Under the pieces are notes generated by a model, which had not been told where the DNA came from, ran no database searches, and saw only the letters and a program-made list of their open reading frames with translations. Below, piece after piece: positions 56,775 through 64,000 of a DNA stretch of 64,000 nucleotides. The stretch comes from Scolanthus callimorphus (Eukaryota > Cnidaria > Anthozoa > Actiniaria > Edwardsiidae): contig CM066922.1 of NCBI GenBank assembly GCA_033964015.1, positions 558,001 through 622,000 of the forward strand, read 5' to 3'. The position numbers and the translations under genes were made by a program. The stretch's first letter is position 1. Each line of letters begins with the position of its first letter.

Positions 56775-59700
56775 CCCGATTTGTCATATTTTGTCACAAA
56801 TCAAAGATGGCGGCAACGCGAAAACAAATTCGGGTTTCTAGACCTAAAACCTACTCTCCAACGCCTGCGAGCATGCTAATAAAAAGGTTGAAACTGTAAC
56901 GTGTCCATTACTAATTCCCTACACTTTCTAGGGTTGAGACTTACACTATAGAATTATTCAAAGCTTCAGGAGGCGAGATTCCGCTAAGAAAATAGCACGA
57001 AAAAGCGATATCGCACGAGTCGCGCAGCGACGAGGAAGATATCGCCTTTTTGAGTGCTATTTTCGGCGGAATCTACCGGCTGAACGCTTTGAATAGACTT
57101 GAATCCTATGATATCTCGTCCTCAATTTACACAAAAAAGATATCATAGGATTCTGCACTATATCTGACAGTTGAAAGGTCATTCAAGTCCAGATTATTCT
57201 TTTGTGTATTTCTAATGATACACCGTAATAAGCTAACTTCATTAGCCCTAACATTGCGATACTGTCCTTAACAAATCTTGCACTAGTTTCTGACTTGTCA
57301 CCAGTGCAAGTTACTATATACTGTAGTTCTAAATGCAGTACGGGTACCTTGGAATTCTCTGGTTGTACTTTTTTGGTGTTGATTTCGGGATCCGATGTGA
57401 CTAATTGAGACCACCATTCCATTTTATTAACCTAACAAAAACAAATATAATAATGATCAGTACAAGCAACATCGCTAACAGTAACTATTCCAGAAATCGT
57501 CACAAAGTTGGAAATTACTGTTGCTCATCGGATATCACATGAAAAACGTTAACATTAAACTGCCGACTAAAATTGTCATATGATGGTCATAATACGCAGT
57601 CAATCGAATGGCCTTCACAACCGAGAAAAGACTGCGCTGGATCCTTGAGCATGTCAAATGGCTCGATTTATTTTAATTCATTTCTTTTTTCTACTGTTTT
57701 TTTGCGAATTCTAAAACAACACTCAACGCCGAGCTCTTCAAAACCTGATCCTATTCATAGTTCCGATCAAACAATGAAGTCATTTCACACTATCAGGAGA
57801 TACCAATCACAGTTGGAAAGATTCTCCCAAGGGGACTGATCGTGTCCCACAAACAGTATTTCAGGACTTCCGAAATCAGTGATTTGCAGCACTTTTTTGC
57901 CTTTTATGACAGTATAAACTGAGATGATCCGAAGATAAAGATATCTGGTAAACCTAAGCGGGATCGGAATATTTTTGGACTTTTTTAAGGAAAACCCTGG
58001 TTTGTTTGTGGGACATAGCAACAATAACTATGGCTTTCAATGACAGGTCGGAACTATGAATTAGACACCAAAAATCCTCGTTTTTATACCCTACCATAAA
58101 CCTACAGTTAAAATTGTGTACCCTACCGCAGACCTAGAGTTAGTCACCAGTGTGGTCCAGTTGGTCACGATCAAAGCGGATGTTTTGTTAATCATGTGGC
58201 ACAACTTTGATCGAAATTTGTTTGTAAGATAGCAATACTGAAATACATACCCTATCACAGACCAAACAAGCGAAAAACGATACCCTACCGCAGACCTCAG
58301 GAACCCCAAAATCATACCCCCGGAATCAACTCTTTTCAGTACCATTTACATTATAAATATGTAAATTTATGTGTCATCAACATCATCAACAAGTAGGGCT
58401 ATCATATTTAAATCCATGATTAACGTCCCCATAACGCATCTTTACTTTTGGAAGTAGGCAATCGCAAACTTACAGGTACTTTACATGCACAAGAGACAGT
58501 TTTGTAACATAAGCAAAATCTAGAAAGGCAATTATAATACTAAAATATGTTTCTCCAAAAACATTTTCAAATGAGTCTTGTTAAATTAATGAGTAGGAAC
58601 ATTTTCAAAAATGGCGGCTGAAAATCTGAATGAATTGTACGAAAAACCAATACAGTGGTGAAGTAAAGAGAAGTCACTTTAGTAGACGTGCAAAGTTTCA
58701 TTGTGCAATTTGCGATATCGGCAGAGAAAACCGAAATTGTACTGATGTTTGCATGGCTGTTGGTACTTACATCATGAACTACAAACGCCTGTTTGTTTTC
58801 TTTGCCGCTTATGACAACTGACACCATGGAACTTTGTATGTTTACTTACATGGAAGGTGCGCCTTCTGGCAATGGGTGTCGAAAAATACGCTTAGCCAAT
58901 CAAAAACCAAACCCATTCAACAACATGCAAGTCTGATTAACTTTCGACAGCACCTGAAAGCTGCTCTAAGAGATTTCAATTTCGTCCACCATTTTGGAAA
59001 ATGGTCGATTAAAAGCAAAGCATAACAAAGCGTTGGCTCTTCAAGCCAGTATACGATGCAATAACACGATGTTTGTAGATGTTCAGGCAAGCTTGTACGT
59101 CGTATAGAGCTGTTTGTTTGTTCGTTCGCCACTGGTCATTAAATTCAGGCTGGGATATTAACGAACTGTCAATAGGAAAGGGTCATGTCCTCCATAGTTT
59201 ACCTTTTCTAAAGATATGACAATTTGTTTTCCATCAAGAATCCATGTACATTCTTCAACTTTCACCTGTTTGCGATGAGAAGAACAGTATTTTACTGTAA
59301 TAGCTATTAGAAAATAACAACTATGTTGTATTGTGAATGTGCGCATTCTGATTGGTTAAAAAGCGTGTTTGTAAGAGACCTGAGAAACACGATTGTCACG
59401 CAACGCTGTCGCGCGTGTGTATGTTATTTTCTAAAAGCAATAAAAATACTTTCTGCGTGCTCTCTGGTTTCTTACAAACACTCGGGGAATGTTGGTCGAA
59501 CTGATAAAACTTGAAAGACACTCGCCTTCGGCTCGTGTCTTTCAAGTTTTGATCAGTTCTCCCAACATCCCCCTCGTGTTTGTAAGAAAGCAGAGAGCAC
59601 GCGGAAAGTACATTTATTGCTTAACAGCAACACAACTAAAGGAAAGATTGCATCAAATCACTCTTTAATCACCTTTTTGGAAATTCTCCATCAATAATGA

Positions 59701-61994
59701 GCGGGTGCCCTTTTAAGCCAGCTTTCAAATGCTGAAATGGTAAAAGAAGTTAACAGTTTAACTTAATCGAAACATGGAAAGTACCTTTATCACAATTTGA
59801 ATGATTTGGGGGCCTCTGAATACCCTAGGGACCAGGGGCCCGTTTCTCAAAACGCCCGGTAACTTATCGGACCCGTAAACCTACCCGTTAACACCTCCCG
59901 ATATATTTTGACTGTTTCTCAAAACTCCCGTTATTTGCGAAATCGGAAAAGTTCCCGTTAAATCGGCCGATTTTTTACGGGAGCTCTTGACCTCCCGTTA
60001 ATGAACGGGAAGCATTTTGAAGTCTTAAAATAAGGTCGAAAATTGATTTGTTTTCCTGAAATTTTTCACTCTAGGTAAAGCTTTGTTATTCAACTAGACT
60101 CTGCCAAGTTAAAATTACCGAAAACTTACCTCTTTTTCCTTCAAAACTAACCATTTTCTTGTCTGTCTCGTTTTGCCTCGAAAAGTTCTCGCTTTGCAGT
60201 TCCAAGGTTTCCCGTAAACTTACCGGGATTGTTTTTCCCGCCATTCCGATAAACCGGGAGAGTTTTAGCCAATCAGATGCGACCATCTCGCCTCTCAACC
60301 AATCAAAACGATTCGTTTGACAGCTTAGCTGTCAATCAGTTTGACGTGTTGATTGCAAGAATGTAAACAAATGTCCAATCTCAGTGCACAATTGCACTAC
60401 AAATTGCTCTTGTTTTCGTACATTTTAGCTGATTTCTTTACTTTTTTCACTGGAAATACAAACTTAGCGGTACACTTTGTAATCTAGTGTCAACAAATTG
60501 CTGAGTTTTTCTTTAATTCATTGATTTTTTGGGTAAGTTATTTGTAATATCCGGAAATTATAAATTTGATTCCGGGGCCCCGATAACTATCGGGAGGTTA
60601 CCGGGAGCTTTGAGAAACGCTCGCTCGTACCCGGTAAACTTCCCCGTAAACTCTCCCGATAAGTTTTACGGGCCCGTTAATTACCGGGCGTTTTGAGAAA
60701 CGGGCCCCTCGAAACACCGAGAATAGGCCTTTTGCAACAGATGGTCACGTGACCCGGTCACCTTTAAAACGGGCAGCTTCACCCAAATAATGCGCGTTTG
60801 ATTATTTTTATAGATAGATGCGCAATATAAGAAATAAATTATTATTATTAATTGGGTTGCTTTTGGAATGTAAGTAGATCATCGGAGAGCACTTCTCGGC
60901 GATTGTTTGGCGATCGAATTGATTTGTGTCAAAATAATCGTGTTCGAATGAGGGTTGTTTTGGGTGATTTTCCCCGGTTCGAGTGCTCCCTTGTCAATTA
61001 TTGTGTATAGGAAGGTGAGGTTAACCGGTTTTTTGATGAGTTTCGTGGATTTTTATGAACAATGTTTTTTTTACAAATTTTGTTTTGTATGTCGCTATCC
61101 GCGACGTAAATTGTTTCTTACGCGAATAGCATCTTGCTAATATGGTCAATTTTAAGTTAAGAGCGCGAGAAAAAAAAAAAACCATGAGCAACTTTCTCTG
61201 GAGCCTTAATTGTGTTCGAAATGACATTTTACGAATTTGCTCAAAAACTTGAGGTTTGCGTCGATGTTCATTATGGAAAATCAAAAGCACTTCCTTGCAT
61301 CAAACAAGGGAAACAAGTAGGTGTATACCTTGGGATGAATTTTGCGGTAAGAGATTTCGCCTATTTCAAAAGCCATTAATTAATAATAATTAGAAAGCAA
61401 GTGATACATTTTGAATTTTCAAAGGCAAAATAAGTCGCCTGGAATATCTTGATGAATTTTCGGGTTGGTGAATTTTCTCTAAACTTCGTATACGTATAGA
61501 CAATTACCTAAGGATTAGCGGTTGGTGTGTCAATTTCACGTGGAAGTTGCTAATTAAAAAAGTGACTTCCCTGTTTTGTTGCTATGGAAACTCTGATGGT
61601 CAAAATTTCAAATTCATAGGTAAGTATATTTCAGAATTGTGGTCACTCAAAGTTGAGAGGTCAAGTCCAAGAAAATCTGTAGGCAGTCTCCTTAAAGGCT
61701 CATCATCGACCGAGATGCTTTGCGGTCTATTAACTAATCAGGGCAGCCGAAAAAACAACACATCAATTTGAAAACAAAAGGAAAATTTTTCAGCAGGATT
61801 ACCAGTTTGCTCCTTATAGACTGACCCTCCCTAAAATTTTCTATCTTCTCTGAGAATGTTTTTTATTGTTGCTTCAAAAAACAAGCCTCTTTGGTCTCCA
61901 GGATAACCTTTGAAGTTATATATACCTTTTGTTGAATATCTACCACCATGTCTTTTCCTCTCGGTTTGAAGCTGATATGTAATGGTATTCTGAT
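54560..61994 (-). CDS. NUDC: Nuclear migration protein NudC, 3' part (CS domain and C-terminus), 7 exons
   Basis: NudC is a cytoplasmic HSP90/dynein-associated co-chaperone needed for nuclear movement, mitosis and cytokinesis. Exons in transcript order: 61994-61926, 59731-59673, 59265-59203, 57431-57348, 55020-54952, 54879-54830, 54611-54560. They encode the CS-domain core ([27 protein letters not shown]), then [57 protein letters not shown] and [20 protein letters not shown]. This follows animal NUDC closely to the C-terminus. All junctions are GT-AG. The frame is broken by one base between exons 61926-61994 and 59203-59265 (see findings). The N-terminal half and the first CS strand are absent and presumably lie beyond 64000. 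Confidence 0.92.
54830..54879 (-). CDS. NUDC: NUDC exon
   Basis: Starts after tttgcgctttag and encodes [16 protein letters not shown]. It ends at gaaaaa|gtgagt in phase 2, with the lysine codon completed in the last exon. Confidence 0.94.
54952..55020 (-). CDS. NUDC: NUDC exon: C-terminal conserved region
   Basis: 23 codons, phase 0, between tgttctttctag and aaaacag|gtaacg. Encodes [20 protein letters not shown] and then QKQ, matching human LSDLDSETRSMVEKMMYDQR. Confidence 0.95.
55198..56163. mobile_element. 966-bp TIR element in NUDC intron, about 190-bp ends
   Basis: tagtctagcaccccccggaa through ccactttttgggccggtttt and ttgttatttaatt is mirrored at 55961-56163. The ends meet as TAGTCTAG/CTAGACTA. 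No coding sequence in the middle. Confidence 0.88.
56217..56296 (-). repeat. tRNA-derived SINE head or tRNA pseudogene
   Basis: The - strand reads ggttacattgtccagtggtt with agggcgccagcctcgcatta and gagttcaagtcccgctctgg: an A box, a plausible anticodon-arm region and a good B box (GAGTTCAAGTCCC) at tRNA-like spacing. The acceptor stem does not close well, so it is not called as a functional tRNA. Confidence 0.6.
56670..56877. repeat. TIR element with long C tract
   Basis: agcctgctcgcaggcgttgg with agag mirrored by ctctccaacgcctgcgagca with tgct. The interior is a C run of about 30. Confidence 0.8.
56956..57094. repeat. Foldback element
   Basis: attcaaagcttcaggaggcg with agattccgctaagaaaatag is mirrored by ctattttcggcggaatctac with cggctgaacgctttgaat. 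The centre gcgatatcgcacgagtcgcg resembles the hairpin at 16-49. Confidence 0.85.
57104..57150. repeat. Short hairpin
   Basis: tcctatgatatc mirrored by gatatcatagga. Confidence 0.8.
57348..57431 (-). CDS. NUDC: NUDC exon: end of CS domain and linker
   Basis: 28 codons, phase 0, between gtttttgttag and ttccaag|gtaccc. Encodes [20 protein letters not shown] and then KVQPENSK, nearly identical to vertebrate NUDC over this stretch. Confidence 0.95.
57432..59202. other. NUDC intron
   Basis: Contains taccctaccgcagacct repeats (58086-58320). A short stretch, atggcggctgaaaatctgaa at 58611, could be read as a 16-codon frame but is unsupported. Confidence 0.5.
59203..59265 (-). CDS. NUDC: NUDC exon: CS domain
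   Basis: 21 codons, phase 0, between tcatcgcaaacag and gaaaag|gtaaac. Encodes [20 protein letters not shown] and a final K, aligning with human [20 protein letters not shown]. Confidence 0.92.
59309..59432. repeat. 124-bp TIR element, copy in NUDC intron
   Basis: Inverse-orientation copy of 25197-25320, 44 bp beyond the acceptor of the NUDC exon at 59203-59265. Confidence 0.85.
59468..59592. repeat. Foldback element, ACACTCGGG family, NUDC intron
   Basis: ttcttacaaacactcgggga mirrored by ccccctcgtgtttgtaagaa; inner arms aaaacttgaaagacac and gtgtctttcaagtttt. It interrupts a ctttctgcgtgctctctgg/cagagagcacgcggaaag palindrome. Confidence 0.88.
59673..59731 (-). CDS. NUDC: NUDC exon with one-base frame break
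   Basis: Encodes [19 protein letters not shown], aligning with human HLRVGLKGQPAIIDGELYNE. Acceptor taccatttcag, donor ccaaaaag|gtgatt. The 59-bp length leaves two bases over, whereas the next exon needs phase 0. One further base in the A run next to the donor would give the family's exact spacing. Confidence 0.85.
59835..60708. mobile_element. 874-bp TIR element, GGGGCCCGTTTCTC ends
   Basis: ggggcccgtttctcaaaacg with cccggtaac is mirrored by gttaattaccgggcgttttg with agaaacgggcccc. Subterminal cggtaacttatcgg/ccgataagtttt motifs are repeated in both halves. Located in a NUDC intron. Confidence 0.85.
60709..61925. other. NUDC intron, nothing recognised
   Basis: No repeat family or exon that I can support. 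Confidence 0.4.
61926..61994 (-). CDS. NUDC: NUDC exon: first part of CS domain in the window
   Basis: 23 codons between cttttcgccag and caaaag|gtatat, phase 0. Encodes [20 protein letters not shown] and then QQK. It aligns with the human CS-domain strand ending in [12 protein letters not shown]. Confidence 0.88.
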
Positions 61995-62041
61995 CTGGCG
62001 AAAAGAATAAACAGTTACACAGTAAAACAATAATTGGTCAT

Positions 62042-62121
62042 AGAGCGGATTTTATATGACTGTAGTGTTTAGAAAGTAATTGCGAATTACTCACGAATAA
62101 TCATCTGAATTCCGCTCTATT
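62042..62121. repeat. Small foldback element
   Basis: atagagcggattttatatga mirrored by tcatctgaattccgctctat. Resembles the AGAGCAGATTT elements at 12258 and 36009. Confidence 0.65.
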
Positions 62122-62489
62122 AAAGCAGATCTGCTATGACTTTAAAAATGTTACGGTGCACTTTCTACCAGGTCTATGCTGCGTCAAAGCATTTTGGTTG
62201 CTTGATCAGTCATCTGAGTCATTTCATGTTATGTGATTGGTTGATTGTTCATGAGAAATCGACGTGTACCGTGTTCCGTTCAAAGACATTCAAAATCTGC
62301 TCAATCAGATTCAGTACTGACACAATACATAGCATTGACACAGCTGTCACAGGTCTGAGCAACGAGCAGATACATTCCATACAGATGACGGAGGAGCCCT
62401 GCTTACAATAACAGCATTAGATGTGTGATTTGGTGGATAATTGTAGGAACCATTACGGCTATGAACTCGTGATAAATTTCATTACTAAC

Positions 62490-62510
62490 ATCTCTAGTTT
62501 CTTTAACCCA
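62490..62510 (-). CDS. Possible NUDC micro-exon (WVKETRD)
   Basis: After a good acceptor (ctattgttttgattcag) the - strand reads WVKETRD before a gttagt donor in phase 0. The tryptophan and following acid resemble the W-x5-D/E opening strand of the NudC CS domain, but the join would be about two residues shorter than in the family. It could equally be chance. Confidence 0.2.
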
Positions 62511-62639
62511 CTGAATCAAAACAATAGACAGCTAAGGCCGTGACATAGAAGTTGGTTTGTTTGGAATATAAGTTTTGGTGTATCAAAATGGTGTATCGAA
62601 AGAGCACAAATTTTTGAATTCCTGAAATTTGAGTTCTGT

Positions 62640-63078
62640 CTTTCAATTCAAATCAAAAGAACAAAGTTTTTTTCTTGACCTTGCGCGCCCTCCGAAGTAT
62701 GCCTAGCCTGGACAGCAATGCAATCTATATGGTCATTCCAAGTTAGGCTTCGATCAAGTGTTACGCCAAGATACTTGAACTCATAAACTCTGGTGAAGCT
62801 TAGTAAGCCGTTGGTGTGTTCCGATAAGCATGGTTTTTGTTTTTGAATAGTTAAGGAAGAGAGCATTGCTGTCTAGCCAGTTTATAATGCTACTTATGTC
62901 TGTCGATAAATTACTTTGATTCAATGTCTGTGATTGATGTACCACTATTAAAAGGCAAGTATCGTCAGCGTAAAGCTGAATATCACAGTTGCAGACTACT
63001 GTTGGCAAGTCATTAACGTAAATTACAAACAGCAGAGGACCTAGAATTGAGCTCTGGGGGACCCCAAATTGCAAAATA
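62640..63078 (-). pseudogene. LINE reverse transcriptase palm fragment
   Basis: - strand: FGVPQSSILGPLLFVIYVND with LP, then DIQLYADDTCLL (catalytic YADD kept), IINWLDSNALFLNYSKTKTM, and in a shifted frame YEFKYLGVTLDRSLTWNDHI. CR1/Jockey-type. The usual G in GVPQGS is S. Truncated at both ends and frameshifted near 62860. Confidence 0.88.
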
Positions 63079-63550
63079 TTTGATATTTATGTATCCAAAT
63101 CATACATACCCGTAATATCAATCTCTTCTAGTCATTATTTTGCCAAACCATTTAAAAACGTAATAATGATTAATTAATTAATTCTATATTATTATATGGC
63201 TGCGATAGTACGCGCGCTCTGTTCGCTAATCAGCAGTACGGAATCCTTCGGTAAATTGCCAACGGGCATTACATATTTTTGCCCGCCATTTCACAAAACG
63301 CGCGCGCTTGGCTCTGTCAGAGTTCACTCAAGCGAAGCAAGCCTCAAACAGAGCAAACATTCGTCGTGGTTGTGGAAGCTAAGTCTTTCTTTCTTTAATA
63401 CCATCTGGATTGAGTGTAAATTGAAATGATGAGTGTAAAAAGGGAAATATTTGTGGAACGTTCAGAACTTTTCCCTACGACTTTGTCGTGTGGAAAGTGC
63501 ATTTGTTTCCTCGGAGTCTTCGGGAGAAGCGATTCATGGCTGAAAAACAG

Positions 63551-63857
63551 ATTACTGCGGTTTTCGTAATTCTGCGAACTCTCGCTATTGATTTCTAACC
63601 GTAAAACCGCCTTCTGGCTTCCGTCAATCAAGCTCCCGAGTCTTTTCGTCGTTACTCTTTGTGCTTTTTCATTGGCCAGCGCCTAAGCAGTGCTAAAATG
63701 GCTTCCTGTCGCGACAGCAACGTTACGTGCTGGCCAATCAAAAGCACTAAGAGTAACGTCGAAAAGACTCGGGAGTTTGATTGACGGAAGCCAGAAGGCG
63801 GTTTGACGGTTGGAAATCGTTAGCGAGAGTTCGCAGAATTATGAAAACCGCAGTAAT
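63551..63857. repeat. Palindromic TIR element, about 105-bp ends
   Basis: attactgcggttttcgtaat, ctgcgaactctcgct and ccgccttctggcttccgtca are mirrored at 63745-63857 with only a few differences. Confidence 0.9.
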
Positions 63858-64000
63858 GGACAATGTCATAGACTTCAAGAAATTAATATTCCATCACATA
63901 AACAGATTTCCGATTCATATGTAACAAGATGTAAAAGTTATAAGGGGCAAAACAGCGGATTTCCGATTCATATGCAAAAAAGTTATAAGTGGCAAAAAAG

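Noticed and set aside
58611..58663. Short frame [16 protein letters not shown] as a first exon
   Set aside because: Only 16 codons, no recognised continuation, antisense within a NUDC intron.

Overview
The window is intron-rich, AT-rich eukaryotic DNA packed with small foldback and terminal-inverted-repeat elements. It also holds LINE, BEL/Pao and DIRS-type retroelement remains and tRNA-headed SINEs. Animal-type gene structures with short exons, plus this mixture of repeats, suggest a non-bilaterian or marine invertebrate, most likely an anthozoan cnidarian (coral or sea anemone). That placement is inference; nothing here proves the species.

Two host genes can be assembled exon by exon. The first is a complete class I alpha-mannosidase (GH47, Golgi mannosidase IA/IB type, MAN1A1/MAN1A2 family) on the + strand, 12522-35208. 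Its 12 exons have consistent phases and give 644 residues. The second is the 3' part of NUDC (CS-domain dynein/HSP90 co-chaperone) on the - strand. Seven exons lie between 61994 and 54560, and the 5' exons lie beyond the right edge. The two genes are convergent, with about 19 kb of repeats between them.

Layout. 1-6.7 kb: a large interrupted inverted repeat, invaded by a 974-bp element with CRE/E-box repeats and neighboured by a 10-bp minisatellite. 6.7-12.5 kb: LINE remains, a split duplication of the MAN1A exon 2/intron 2 junction, and a 2.5-kb element carrying 14 copies of a 128-bp unit with a doubled CRE palindrome. 12.5-35.2 kb: MAN1A, with introns full of foldback elements, tandem repeats and a minisatellite built from one of its own splice donors. 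35.2-41.3 kb: foldback elements and LINE scraps. 41.4-47.8 kb: a broken DIRS-type fragment abutting a broken BEL/Pao element. 47.8-54.5 kb: nested foldback elements and a LINE fragment. 54.5-62 kb: NUDC. 62-64 kb: a LINE fragment and foldback elements.

The host genes act in unrelated processes (N-glycan trimming in the Golgi; dynein/HSP90-dependent mitosis and nuclear movement). I see no operon-like or pathway relation. The most unusual features are: the CRE/E-box tandem-repeat element, whose two insertions each have an empty-site copy inside the window; the exon-boundary-derived minisatellite in MAN1A intron 5; the duplicated MAN1A exon fragment; and a one-base frame break in NUDC.
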